DNA from: Acidimicrobiaceae bacterium
GTDB taxonomy: Bacteria > Actinomycetota > Acidimicrobiia > Acidimicrobiales > Poriferisodalaceae
Length of the DNA: 64,000 nucleotides
Assembly (NCBI GenBank): GCA_002722565.1
Contig: PBMG01000021.1
Location: 1-64,000, forward strand
Direction of reading: 5' to 3'
Shown here piece after piece: positions 36,264-44,800 of the stretch. The translations under genes were made by a program, and so were the position numbers. Within the stretch, counting starts at the first letter, position 1; each line of letters opens with the position of its first letter. Below the pieces are notes generated by a model. It saw only the letters and a program-made list of their open reading frames with translations. It searched no databases and was not told the DNA's origin.

Positions 36264-36830
36264 CTAATCGTTTGGATTTTCCTCAGTGTTCTTACGTCTT
36301 TGTTTTGCGGCCTTATCGGGACTCAAGACCATGGTCATATTCCGGCCATCTAACTTGGGGAACTGATCAACTTTTCCTACTGTTTCAACGTTTTCTGCGA
36401 CTCGTTCAAGAATCTCCCTACCCAACTCCGGGTGAAAGACCTCACGACCTCGAAACATGATCGTGATTTTCACTTTGTGACCGTCCGACAGGAATTTCTC
36501 AACTTTTGAAGTCTTGGTGTCAAAATCGCCTTGTCCGATTTTTGGCCGGTACTTCATCTCCTTCAACGAAATAGAACTGGCCTTTTTCCTTGATTCTTTC
36601 GCCCTTTGCGATGATTCGTACTTGAACTTGCCATAGTCCATGATTCGACATACTGGAGGATTAGCCTCTGGGGCCACCTCTACTAAATCAAGATCAAGAT
36701 CTTGCGCAATGTTCAATGCTTCTGGCAAGGGTTTGATTCCGATCTGCTCACCGTCTGGGGCAACCAGTCGAACCTCCCGAACCCGAATCTCTTCATTGAT
36801 CCGGGCATCGCCTTCATCTGGGCGTGCTAT
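36264..36830 (-). CDS. infC: Translation initiation factor IF-3, non-canonical start codon
   Basis: IF-3 binds the 30S subunit and checks start-codon choice. The conserved N-terminal domain (RINEEIRVREVRLVAPDGEQ) continues in frame well upstream of the first TTG at 36728, up to a TAA stop 15 nt before codon 36830. No ATG, GTG or TTG exists in that stretch. The likely start is ATA at 36830 (188 residues, AAGG 2 nt upstream) or ATC at 36800. Rare starts in infC are known in other bacteria and allow IF-3 to control itself. The C-terminal domain is complete (KIGQGDFDTKT, FRGREVFHPELG). Confidence 0.93.
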   Translation of the reverse strand: MARPDEGDARINEEIRVREVRLVAPDGEQIGIKPLPEALNIAQDLDLDLVEVAPEANPPVCRIMDYGKFKYESSQRAKESRKKASSISLKEMKYRPKIGQGDFDTKTSKVEKFLSDGHKVKITIMFRGREVFHPELGREILERVAENVETVGKVDQFPKLDGRNMTMVLSPDKAAKQRRKNTEENPND

Positions 36831-36856
36831 GGCCTTACTCGCTTAACCAAGGACAT
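36827..36856 (-). CDS. Possible 9-codon upstream ORF overlapping the infC start
   Basis: ATG at 36856 opens a nine-residue frame (MSLVKRVRP) whose TAG stop at 36829-36827 overlaps the presumed ATA start of infC. GGAG lies close upstream, nearer than usual. It could feed ribosomes to the weak infC start by coupling, or be chance. Confidence 0.25.
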   Translation of the reverse strand: MSLVKRVRP

Positions 36857-36885
36857 TCTCCAAGTCCGTTAATGGCACCTTCCGC

Positions 36886-36920
36886 TCAAAAACAAAAGGC
36901 GGACACATTTGGTGCCCGCC
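36886..36920 (-). terminator. Intrinsic terminator in the infC leader (possible attenuator)
   Basis: On the minus strand GGCGGGCAC pairs with GTGTCCGCC (nine positions, one G-U) around a five-base loop, followed by TTTTGTTTTT. It lies 55-90 nt upstream of infC and faces it. No minus-strand gene ends just upstream (the plus-strand DUF1844 gene and hisG lie beyond), so it is better explained as a leader attenuator than as a gene-end terminator. An upstream CCTCC can pair with GAGG that overlaps the terminator's 5' arm, so an alternative fold exists. Confidence 0.8.
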
Positions 36921-37111
36921 TCACATATCGGAGGATCCAGTAACGTTAATTACTTCAACCCGACAGGGACCGAATCGCACCTTCCGGTGGAACGGTGGGG
37001 GCGGAACCCCGCTTGTATCTATTGTCAAGGCCGTAGGGTAACAGGGTAAAGAGCAATTCCGAACAAGTAGTGTCTCCAACTAGGACACTTTGGTTTATTG
37101 AAAGAGGTCAT
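36921..37111. other. infC leader and divergent promoter region
   Basis: A stretch of about 190 nt between the infC terminator hairpin and the DUF1844-like gene. It holds short hairpins readable on the minus strand (GGGG/CCCC at 36997-37010; AGTAA/TTACT around 36938-36953) and a TTGACA at 37023-37028 (minus) without a matching -10. It probably holds the promoters of both divergent units and an infC regulatory leader. Confidence 0.4.
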
Positions 37112-37519
37112 GTGAGCAGCTTTTGGACTCCCTCGGGAGAGCACGAAGTTCCAGGAGACAACGGGGAAACCGGTGACCGCAATCAGACATTTGCGGAGCC
37201 GCAGGACAGCCAGGTCGACCCAGAAACCGCTGCAGCAATGGAGCAACAGCTTCGCGAGGCTCAGGAACAATTACTTTCAGTACCAGCTGGTCAGATAGTC
37301 GCTAATCACGTAATCGGACTTTTCGAGCTCGCAGCCCTTCACCTAAGGGTTGACCCTCCGAACCTTGAAGAGGCTCGCTTACCAATTGACGCTATGGGAA
37401 TTCTCGTTGAACAGCTCGGTGATCAGCTCCCTGAACACCAAACGTTGTCTGCGGCCTTACATCAAATCAGACTGGCATTTGTAGAGGTGCAGAACCAACC
37501 GGATGAAGACGACCAGTGA
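37112..37519 (+). CDS. DUF1844-like protein
   Basis: 135 residues. The N-terminal third is polar and acidic without order; the C-terminal part (GQIVANHVIGLFELAALHL, NLEEARLPIDAMGILVE, LSAALHQIRLAFVEVQ) matches the helical DUF1844 pattern often encoded beside infC in Actinomycetota. Function unknown. The GTG at 37112, with AGAGG just before it, is chosen over an in-frame ATG at 37070. Convergent with hisG, divergent from infC. Confidence 0.78.
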   Translation: MSSFWTPSGEHEVPGDNGETGDRNQTFAEPQDSQVDPETAAAMEQQLREAQEQLLSVPAGQIVANHVIGLFELAALHLRVDPPNLEEARLPIDAMGILVEQLGDQLPEHQTLSAALHQIRLAFVEVQNQPDEDDQ

Positions 37520-37528
37520 ACAGTGTCG

Positions 37529-38404
37529 CTAGGGAACAATTTTTGAGATAGGAAGTTCGATTACGTCAGTTGCCCCGAGCTCTAGAAGCTGGGGAATCAA
37601 GACGTTGATATCACTTTTGTTGACTACCGTTTCGACAGCGAAACCTCCACCGCCCCATAGCTCGTTCACCGTGGGTGCCTTCATGGAAGGGAGGACATTA
37701 ATTACCTGGTCAAGGTCTGATGCAGAAACATTCAGTTTCATTAGGACACGCCCGCGAGCGTCCAATACACCATCAAGGAGCGTCTTTATCTGCTCCATAG
37801 CTTTCCGTTTTTTTGGGTCTTCGTATGATTCGCGATTTGCAAAAATTTCTGTATAGCTCGTCAATATTTCGTCAATGATTTTCAATCCGGCTGCTCTGAG
37901 CGCACTACCTGTCTCTGTTAGGTCGACGACGGCGTCAACTATCTCAGGCGCTTTGGCCTCTGTAGCTCCGTAGCTAAGTCGCACATCTGCCTCGACTCCC
38001 GCAGCAGCAAAGTGTCTGTTAGTGAGTTCTGGGTATTCACTTGAAACTCGCACTCCTTGTGGGAGATCCGATAGGACTTCATATTGGCTATCGGCCGGGA
38101 CCGCTACGACTATCTTGACCGGCTTGGCTGTTACTTTCGAATATTTAAGTTCGCCCAAAGACACAACATCACTACTGGTTTCTTCGATCCAATCTCTACC
38201 CGCTATTCCGAGGTCAAAAAGACCATCTTCAACATAGGCTGGAATTTCTTGGGGTCGAAGAATCCTTACATCAGCGATTCTCGGGTCGTCGACGGATGCC
38301 CTGTAATCGACATCGCTGGTCCGACGAACAGCGAGGTCGGCGTCTTCGAATAACTGGAAGGTGGCTTTTTCGAGAGAACCCTTGGGCAACACGAGTTTCA
38401 GCAT
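37529..38404 (-). CDS. hisG: ATP phosphoribosyltransferase (long form)
   Basis: First histidine-pathway enzyme: joins ATP and PRPP. 291 residues, so the long, HisZ-independent form. The two catalytic domains include VLPKGSLEKATFQLFEDADL-type start and LFDLGIAGRDWIEE. The C-terminal regulatory domain (about 215-291; MKAPTVNELWGGGGFAVE) binds histidine for feedback control. The usual partner hisE is not adjacent. ATG at 38404; downstream of the riboflavin genes on the same strand. Confidence 0.95.
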   Translation of the reverse strand: MLKLVLPKGSLEKATFQLFEDADLAVRRTSDVDYRASVDDPRIADVRILRPQEIPAYVEDGLFDLGIAGRDWIEETSSDVVSLGELKYSKVTAKPVKIVVAVPADSQYEVLSDLPQGVRVSSEYPELTNRHFAAAGVEADVRLSYGATEAKAPEIVDAVVDLTETGSALRAAGLKIIDEILTSYTEIFANRESYEDPKKRKAMEQIKTLLDGVLDARGRVLMKLNVSASDLDQVINVLPSMKAPTVNELWGGGGFAVETVVNKSDINVLIPQLLELGATDVIELPISKIVP

Positions 38405-38501
38405 GATGTTGACGGTACCCGCCTAACACCCTGATTCACTAGTTAATTACGTCATTAGAGCGTTGCCGGTGAGGTTTGGCTCCAAGAACAAATTTTAGTG
38501 A

Positions 38502-39767
38502 TTAGTCGGCCGCCAGGTCATCAAGGCCGTCGATGAGGTGGCCCAAGCGCTGTTGTTTGGTTCGCAAATAGGCCAAATTTTCTGGATTGGCGCCGTCAAG
38601 GGTGGATACACGCTCGACTATCTCAAGGCCATAGCCCGTGAGCCCACCAATCTTTTTCGGATTGTTGGTTATTAATCGCATCTTTGTCACTCCCAGTTCT
38701 ACGAGAATTTGGGCGCCAATCCCGTATTCGCGACTATCAACTGGAAGACCTAGCTCGAGATTGGCATCGACTGTGTCATGCCCTTCGTCTTGCAGAGAGT
38801 ATGCGGCAATTTTGTGGCCTATACCGATTCCCCTACCTTCATGTCCACGCAAGTAGACCAGAACTCCAGCTCCCTCCTTCGCTATGGCTTCGAGAGCCGA
38901 ATGAAGCTGACTTCCGCAATCACACCGCATCGAGGCAAGAATGTCGCCTGTAAGACATTCGCTATGCACCCGCACCAAGACAGGGTCCGCTCCCATGATG
39001 TGACCGAACACAAGAGCGACGTGCTCTTGCCCGTCGAAATCTCTGAACACGTAGCTTGTGAAGTCGCCATAGATGGTAGGCATCCGCGATTGCGCGATGG
39101 GATCAACCAGCCGTTCGTTTGCCCGTCTATAGCGAATTAAGTCAGCGATAGAGATCAAAAGGAGATCATGTTCTTCACAGAAATCAATCAGGTCCGGCAA
39201 TCGAGACATCGTGCCATCATCATTAACGACTTCCGCCAAGACTCCAGCTGGCTCGCAACCAGCAAGTCGAGCCAGATCGACCGCCGCCTCCGTGTGGCCT
39301 GCGCGTTTTAGTACCCCCCCTGACCTGTAACGCAGAGGTAGAACGTGACCTGGTCGGACGAAGTCGTGGGGTTCGCTATTTGGAGATGCCAACAGGTTAA
39401 GGGTTTTCGAACGATCCGCAGCAGAAATTCCAGTTGTGGTGCCTTCAGCGGCATCGACGGTAACCGTATAGGCAGTTCTCATCGGCTCCGTATTGATCGC
39501 CACCATAAGGGGCAGAGCGAGCCCATCGAGACGCTCGCCAGTCATCGGGGCACACAAAACTCCTGAGGTGTACCGAACAAAAAAGGCAATAGTCTCGGGC
39601 GTCGCGTGTTCCGCTGCCATGATGAGATCGCCTTCATTTTCTCGATCCTCATCATCGACCACTACGACGATTTCACCGCGCCCTATGGCATCAATCGCAT
39701 CTTCTACCGCTGCCAAGGGAGAGTCGGCATCTCCTGATCTCTGGTTCCTCGTTTTTGATTTAGGCAT
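38502..39767 (-). CDS. ribBA: Bifunctional 3,4-dihydroxy-2-butanone-4-phosphate synthase / GTP cyclohydrolase II
   Basis: 421 residues. The N-terminal half makes dihydroxybutanone phosphate from ribulose 5-phosphate (VDDEDRENEGDL acidic loop, RAGHTEAAVDLARL). The C-terminal half opens GTP; its zinc ligands are the cysteines of CLTGDILASMRCDC and the catalytic area includes RGHEGRGIG. Both halves look complete. Third gene of a ribD-ribE-ribBA run; ribH, expected next, is absent. Confidence 0.96.
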   Translation of the reverse strand: MPKSKTRNQRSGDADSPLAAVEDAIDAIGRGEIVVVVDDEDRENEGDLIMAAEHATPETIAFFVRYTSGVLCAPMTGERLDGLALPLMVAINTEPMRTAYTVTVDAAEGTTTGISAADRSKTLNLLASPNSEPHDFVRPGHVLPLRYRSGGVLKRAGHTEAAVDLARLAGCEPAGVLAEVVNDDGTMSRLPDLIDFCEEHDLLLISIADLIRYRRANERLVDPIAQSRMPTIYGDFTSYVFRDFDGQEHVALVFGHIMGADPVLVRVHSECLTGDILASMRCDCGSQLHSALEAIAKEGAGVLVYLRGHEGRGIGIGHKIAAYSLQDEGHDTVDANLELGLPVDSREYGIGAQILVELGVTKMRLITNNPKKIGGLTGYGLEIVERVSTLDGANPENLAYLRTKQQRLGHLIDGLDDLAAD

Positions 39768-39791
39768 CGTTATAGACCTCTGCGAGTTCGG

Positions 39792-40370
39792 TCACGAATC
39801 ATCTCCGTTGTGGGGTGCTAGGAGTCGTTCGACATACTTAGCTATTACATCAACTTCAATGTTTACGTTATCGCCCTCTTGGTATGAACCAAGTGTCGTT
39901 ACCGCGAGGGTATGAGGAATAAGCGCTACTGAAAACGCTCCGTCTCGGACATCGAAACAAGTCAAGCTGACTCCGTCCACAGTTATCGATCCTTTTTCAA
40001 CCAAATAACGAGTCAGATTTTCTGGTACCCGAACCCTTAAATCGGGTCCTGGGGTGACCACTGTTCCCACTCCGTCTACGTGTCCTTGGACCATGTGTCC
40101 ACCCAGCCGATCAGAATATCTGACTGCGCGTTCCAAGTTCACCGGGTCGCCCCCTCGTAAATTACCGAGGGATGTCCGTTCGATTGTTTCGCCGACTACG
40201 TCGGCTTCCCACCAGCCATCTCCTAATGCCACGACCGTCAGGCAGCATCCGTTGACTGATATGGAGTCATCGATCTCGGTTCCTTGAATTACTTCATCGG
40301 CCTGGAACCGATATCGATCTCCATTGTTAGATACGAAAGATCCCAACTCTTCAATCAATCCTGTAAACAT
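39792..40370 (-). CDS. ribE: Riboflavin synthase, alpha chain
   Basis: About 192 residues: two lumazine-binding repeats, the first opening MFTGLIEELGSF and the second with GGHMVQGHVDGVG. Turns two dimethylribityllumazines into riboflavin. The ATG at 40370 overlaps the ribD stop region, so the genes are coupled; a further ATG one codon upstream is the alternative. Confidence 0.95.
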   Translation of the reverse strand: MFTGLIEELGSFVSNNGDRYRFQADEVIQGTEIDDSISVNGCCLTVVALGDGWWEADVVGETIERTSLGNLRGGDPVNLERAVRYSDRLGGHMVQGHVDGVGTVVTPGPDLRVRVPENLTRYLVEKGSITVDGVSLTCFDVRDGAFSVALIPHTLAVTTLGSYQEGDNVNIEVDVIAKYVERLLAPHNGDDS

Positions 40371-41374
40371 CAATCTCCCTCTAAAGGCCGGATCTCGACC
40401 CTAAGATCAGAACCAACTTTGCGGACATCTCGCAGATCTCCACGCCATAGGTCTGACATTGTCGCAGAACCCTGACCCATAAACACAGGGTGGCCGTCGT
40501 CCCCACCCATTAATGACGGCGCTAGATAGAAGACGTATTCGTTAACGAGACGCTGTTGGTGAATGGCCGCTGCAACGATAGCTCCCCCTTCGACCAGCAA
40601 ATCCACTACTCCCCTGCTACCTAGTTCAGACAAGACGTCGACGAGATCCCCTTCTAGCTCCCAACAAGGGTGAACTAACGCGTCTTTTGGGGCCTTTCCC
40701 AGCACTATTCGTTGTGGGTCTGCACCCGAAACAAAGCGAGTCGTTAAAGACGGGTCATCGGACCTGACAGTCCCAGCGCCAACCATTACCGAATCGCAAC
40801 GCGCCCGCAAAGCATGAACATCTTCTCGAGCTTCCTGGCTTGTAATCCATTCCGACGATCCGTCAGGAGCCGCTGTTCTCCCATCCATTGTGAAAGCCAT
40901 CTTGAGCACCACCCATGGTTTACCCGTGACGCGGTGATGTATATATGCCTCAAGTTGTTTTCTTATTTGTTTTTCCTCAATTCCTTCGACCACCTCAATA
41001 CCAGCAGTCCTCAGAGCTTCGATTCCAGCACCTGAAACTTGAGGGTCTGGATCCGTTATACCGATGACAACCCTCTTTACTCCCGATTCGACAATGCCAG
41101 AAACGCACGGAGGCGTTCTTCCTTGGTGACTACACGGCTCAAGTGTCGTGAACAAGGTGGCCCCGCGAGCTTTTGCGCCCGCCGAGCCAATAGCTACACG
41201 TTCAGCGTGCGCTCCACCCGGAGACTCTGTTGCACCATCGAAAAGTTCTCCATCGGAACTCAGGATGACCGCCCCAACCCATGGGTTGGGGGCTGTGCTG
41301 CCCCGAACCTGCTCCGCGTTTGCAATAGCTCTTTCCATTAGAGAGGCATCAGTGAGAGGATCAGACGTATTCAC
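40370..41374 (-). CDS. ribD: Bifunctional riboflavin deaminase/reductase
   Basis: 334 residues. N-terminal cytidine-deaminase-like domain with zinc ligands in GGAHAERVAI and PCSHQGRTPPC; C-terminal NADPH reductase domain with KMAFTMDGRTA and GAGTVRSDDPSLTTR. Carries out the second and third steps of the pathway. It starts 2 nt after the MogA/MoaB gene and overlaps ribE, so mog-ribD-ribE-ribBA may be one transcript. No FMN riboswitch motif seen upstream. Confidence 0.95.
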   Translation of the reverse strand: MNTSDPLTDASLMERAIANAEQVRGSTAPNPWVGAVILSSDGELFDGATESPGGAHAERVAIGSAGAKARGATLFTTLEPCSHQGRTPPCVSGIVESGVKRVVIGITDPDPQVSGAGIEALRTAGIEVVEGIEEKQIRKQLEAYIHHRVTGKPWVVLKMAFTMDGRTAAPDGSSEWITSQEAREDVHALRARCDSVMVGAGTVRSDDPSLTTRFVSGADPQRIVLGKAPKDALVHPCWELEGDLVDVLSELGSRGVVDLLVEGGAIVAAAIHQQRLVNEYVFYLAPSLMGGDDGHPVFMGQGSATMSDLWRGDLRDVRKVGSDLRVEIRPLEGD

Positions 41375-41376
41375 AA

Positions 41377-41907
41377 TTAATGAAGCCGTTCACCATGGAG
41401 TAGCCGTAAGGCATGGGGCACGACATCTGCCACAGCTTCAAAGCACTCGACACACCCCGCAGTAGAGCCCGGTGTATTCAAAATGATGGACTTTCCAGCA
41501 ATGCCCGCCATCCCCCGCGACAGGCGACCCAATGGGTTCGCCAAACGCATGGCCTCGGCGATTCCAGGCGCATTGCGTTCAACAACTCGAAGGGTCCCCT
41601 CGGGAGTCAGGTCTCTTTCAGTAAATCCGGTCCCACCTGTAGTAATGACCAAACCGGCAAAGCCACTAACCATGTCAATCAGGCTTTCAGCGACGCTATC
41701 TACCCCGTCGGCGACAGCTCTGTGTTCAACGACTTGAAAGCCCGCAGAACTCAGCGAAGACACCAGCGCTTCACCGCTTTTATCTTCCCTCTCTCCCGCC
41801 ACAACGCCATCCGATACCGTCAGCACCTTTGCCTGTAACGCGTCGTTGTCACCCGTTCGAGGTCGAGAGTCATGCCTTATTTCGTCATGGTTTTCGCTCT
41901 GGGCCAT
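41377..41907 (-). CDS. MogA/MoaB-family molybdopterin biosynthesis protein
   Basis: 176 residues with the molybdopterin-binding fold: LTVSDGVVAGEREDKSGE near the start, TTGGTGFTERDLTPE (phosphate loop) and NTPGSTAGCVECFE. It would adenylylate molybdopterin (MogA role) or bind it (MoaB role). No other molybdenum-cofactor genes are nearby. Start ATG at 41907 without a clear Shine-Dalgarno; divergent from the membrane protein gene at 42020. Confidence 0.9.
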   Translation of the reverse strand: MAQSENHDEIRHDSRPRTGDNDALQAKVLTVSDGVVAGEREDKSGEALVSSLSSAGFQVVEHRAVADGVDSVAESLIDMVSGFAGLVITTGGTGFTERDLTPEGTLRVVERNAPGIAEAMRLANPLGRLSRGMAGIAGKSIILNTPGSTAGCVECFEAVADVVPHALRLLHGERLH

Positions 41908-41974
41908 ATTCGGAGGTTACCGCCCCGTCTTCTCAAGAATCCTTACAACCAGGTTAAGGACTGCCTTTGTGCCG

Positions 41975-41980
41975 TATTAT
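41975..41980 (+). promoter_or_regulatory. Candidate -10 element TATTAT
   Basis: TATTAT at 41975-41980 would start transcription near 41987, about 33 nt before the chosen GTG at 42020. A weak TTAAGG -35 lies 15 nt upstream. It may drive the plus-strand genes 42020-45571. Confidence 0.3.
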
Positions 41981-42019
41981 CCCCCAAGCACACAACATCC
42001 GACCCCAGAGGCAGGGCGA

Positions 42020-42424
42020 GTGAGAGACATTACTTTCGATAGCGAAACCTTTCGCGTGTCACTGCACGTTCTATCCGTATGCGTTTGGGTCGGAGGACAG
42101 ATCGTGGTCGGAGCCATAGTTCCCGCCCTTAGACGCAAACACCCTGAAGCGCTTTCAGCGATAGCGAAGGCCTTCGGCCGAATCGGTTGGCCTTTCTTCG
42201 GTCTCGCGACTTTCACAGGCATCTGGAATATGGCTTCCTTACCGGGAACTAGCTCAGCCTGGAACGCCGCTCTGGGGATAAAGCTACTTCTGGTTGCACT
42301 TTCCGGTGTATGTGCATGGTTACACCAGTCAACCAATCGACCTGCTATCAGAGGCATCACCGCCGGGATCGCCCTGGTGACTTCCGTGGCTGCCTTGGTT
42401 GTGGGCGTGATGTTGTCCGCTTAG
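42020..42424 (+). CDS. CopD-like four-helix membrane protein
   Basis: 134 residues with four hydrophobic helices (about 11-33, 50-70, 77-95, 107-130). The segment SLHVLSVCVWVGGQIVVG matches the first helix of CopD-like or haem/copper-related integral membrane proteins, where the histidine may bind metal. Function not certain. GTG at 42020 gives this N-terminus directly; a GTG at 41969 with AAGGA upstream is the alternative. First gene of a plus-strand set. Confidence 0.7.
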   Translation: MRDITFDSETFRVSLHVLSVCVWVGGQIVVGAIVPALRRKHPEALSAIAKAFGRIGWPFFGLATFTGIWNMASLPGTSSAWNAALGIKLLLVALSGVCAWLHQSTNRPAIRGITAGIALVTSVAALVVGVMLSA

Positions 42425-42480
42425 CAGCTGCGATCAAGCTAGGAGTCGCATCCTCCTCTGCTGGCACCTAATCTCATTAT

Positions 42481-43326
42481 GTGACATATACCTGCTTTAA
42501 CGTCGAAATAAACGACCACATCGCTCACGTCCGAATGATTCGGCCTGAACGAGCCAACTCCATGATTCCTGAATTCTGGCAGGAGCTACCAGAGATCATT
42601 GATCAGCTATCTGAAGGAGATGAAGCTCGGGTCATCGTTCTTTCAGCGGAAGGACGACACTTTTGTTCGGGCATGGACTTAAGTGTCTTTGCCGGAGACA
42701 ACGACGTAAGCGTTCCCGGAACTTCAAGTCACATAAGTCGCCATCGAGCTAGTTTTCGCACTACGGCCTTAAACCTGCAACGGTCTTTTACGTCTCTTGA
42801 AGAAAGCAGACTCCCGGTGCTTTGCGCAATTCAAGGAGCATGCCTTGGTGGCGGTATCGACATGGTTTCCGCTACCGACCTTCGTTACGCAACAACCGAC
42901 GCATTCTTCTCTATACAAGAAATCAATATCGGTATGACGGCCGACGTTGGAACACTCCAGCGAATGCCGAAGCTTGTTCCAGAGGGGATAGTTCGCGAGT
43001 TGGCCTACACAGGCCGCAATATGCCAGCCAGCGAGGCAAAGGAACGTGGCTTCGTCAATGAGATCTACGCTGATCAAGACGAAATGACAGATGCAGTTTT
43101 TGTAATTGCGAAAGAAATTGCTTCGAAGAGCCCAATGGCCATCTGGGGCACCAAGCAAACCCTGAATTACGGTCGAGACCATTCAGTGGCTGACGGACTG
43201 GAATACATCGCTACCTGGAACGCTGCGATGTTCGATCCAGACGATATGGCCGAAGCCTTCACGGCTCAAAGTGAAAAACGCGACCCTGAATTCCCAGAGC
43301 ACAAGCGAATTAGGAAAGGTATATAA
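42481..43326 (+). CDS. Enoyl-CoA hydratase/isomerase family protein, dienoyl-CoA-isomerase-like
   Basis: 281-residue crotonase. The oxyanion-hole segments are HFCSGMDLSVF (60-70) and QGACLGGGIDMVS (118-130). The stretch DLRYATTDAFFSIQE and GMTADVGTLQRMPK closely follows delta(3,5)-delta(2,4)-dienoyl-CoA isomerase (ECH1): the three acidic positions appear as D140, E147 and D155. An isomerase acting on unsaturated acyl-CoA is therefore more likely than a plain hydratase. GTG start; the amidase follows after 12 nt. Confidence 0.88.
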   Translation: MTYTCFNVEINDHIAHVRMIRPERANSMIPEFWQELPEIIDQLSEGDEARVIVLSAEGRHFCSGMDLSVFAGDNDVSVPGTSSHISRHRASFRTTALNLQRSFTSLEESRLPVLCAIQGACLGGGIDMVSATDLRYATTDAFFSIQEINIGMTADVGTLQRMPKLVPEGIVRELAYTGRNMPASEAKERGFVNEIYADQDEMTDAVFVIAKEIASKSPMAIWGTKQTLNYGRDHSVADGLEYIATWNAAMFDPDDMAEAFTAQSEKRDPEFPEHKRIRKGI

Positions 43327-43338
43327 GAAGAGGTCGAC

Positions 43339-44754
43339 GTGGAAGAACTATGGAAACTAAGCGCCGCCGAGATAACGATCGGCATCAAAGAAGGAACGTT
43401 TTCTGCTACTGAGGTTACGCAGTCGGTCCTAAGTCGAATCAATGACAAGAACCCAGAACTGAACGCAATTACCGTTGAGTTTCCCGAGGAGGCACTCACC
43501 GCAGCTGCGCAAGCAGACGAAGCGTTAGCAAGCGGCCACCTACTAGGTCCGTTACATGGAGTACCGGTAACCATCAAAGAAAACATTGACGTCGCAGGTC
43601 AAGCAACACCGAATGGTGTACCAGCGTTCGCGGACTTGATGGCGCAGGAAGACGCTCCACTAGTGAAGAACTTACGAGACGCGGGGGCGATCGTTGTTGG
43701 TCGGACTAATGTCCCAGAGTTCTCAATGCGCGGGACAACCGTAAACCCACTAAGGGGACGCACGTTTAACCCTTGGGATACCGATGCAAGCCCTGGAGGA
43801 TCTTCGGGCGGTGGGGGCGCCGCAGCAGCAGCTGGGTTTGGTCCATTGCATCACGGCAACGACATCGGCGGCTCCCTTCGATTTCCTGCTCTGGCTAATG
43901 GCATCACCACAGTAAAGCCAACAAATAACCGAATCCCAGTATTCAACTCATCAGCGCAGGCCGAGCGTGGACCGCTATCTCAAATCATGTCAGTCCAAGG
44001 CATCATGGCCCGCGATGCCAGCGACCTGTCTTTAGCGACAGAGGTTATGATTCGGCCTGATCCCCGAGATCCGTTGTCTCCCCCAGTGCCCTGGAAGGGA
44101 CCCAAAGTAGACCGCCCACTTACTGTTGCCATCACAAAGGAATCTTACGGGTACCCCATTCACGACGATATTTTGAGGCTGATCGACCAAGCAGCTGACG
44201 CCTTACAAGATGCGGGGTATCAAGTTCAAGAAGTTCGGACACCATCAATTGACGAACCATTCAGGGACTGGTTTAGGACATTGATAACCGAGATGAACGT
44301 CGGACTATTGCCGCAGATACTCGAACACGGCAGCGACGACATTAAAACAACTTTCGATTATTTCTTCCGAATGGGAGAGGTGCTGGAACTTGACACCTTC
44401 ATCAGTGACTTCGGAGAACGAACAAGAATGATGCGCGACTGGAACCTCTTTTTGGCAGAGTTCCCATTAACGCTGACTCCTATTTACATGGGTCGTCTCT
44501 ACGACTGGGACTACGATCTCCAAAGTTTTGACGCATGCAAAGATTTTCTCGAAGCTTCTAGTTATTCAATGGCTATCAATTATTTAGGTCTACCAGCTGG
44601 AGTTATAGCAACTGGACTCGTAGAAGATCGTCCCGCGGCAGTCCAAATTGTTGGTCAACGCTATAGAGAAGATCTGATCTGCGAAGCTTTGGAGGCGATT
44701 CAGCAACGCTGTGGTCGGTTGACTGACCAACTGTGGGCTCGAGAATTCACCTGA
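43339..44754 (+). CDS. Amidase signature family protein
   Basis: 471 residues. The Ser-cisSer-Lys triad is visible as K80 (VTIKENIDVAG), S155 (SPGGSSGG) and S179 (DIGGSLRF). Members hydrolyse amides, from small aliphatic amides to the Glu-tRNA of GatA; here there is no GatB/GatC context, so a small-molecule amidase is likely. GTG start at 43339 with AGAGG just upstream. Operon-like spacing with the crotonase gene. Confidence 0.9.
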   Translation: MEELWKLSAAEITIGIKEGTFSATEVTQSVLSRINDKNPELNAITVEFPEEALTAAAQADEALASGHLLGPLHGVPVTIKENIDVAGQATPNGVPAFADLMAQEDAPLVKNLRDAGAIVVGRTNVPEFSMRGTTVNPLRGRTFNPWDTDASPGGSSGGGGAAAAAGFGPLHHGNDIGGSLRFPALANGITTVKPTNNRIPVFNSSAQAERGPLSQIMSVQGIMARDASDLSLATEVMIRPDPRDPLSPPVPWKGPKVDRPLTVAITKESYGYPIHDDILRLIDQAADALQDAGYQVQEVRTPSIDEPFRDWFRTLITEMNVGLLPQILEHGSDDIKTTFDYFFRMGEVLELDTFISDFGERTRMMRDWNLFLAEFPLTLTPIYMGRLYDWDYDLQSFDACKDFLEASSYSMAINYLGLPAGVIATGLVEDRPAAVQIVGQRYREDLICEALEAIQQRCGRLTDQLWAREFT

Positions 44755-44800
44755 TCTGCTTTTTCTGCGCCTGGTTAGCGCTGGCGCCTATCTTTCTTGA

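Noticed and set aside
41908-42019. FMN riboswitch upstream of the mog-rib genes
   Set aside because: None of the conserved RFN-element words is seen.
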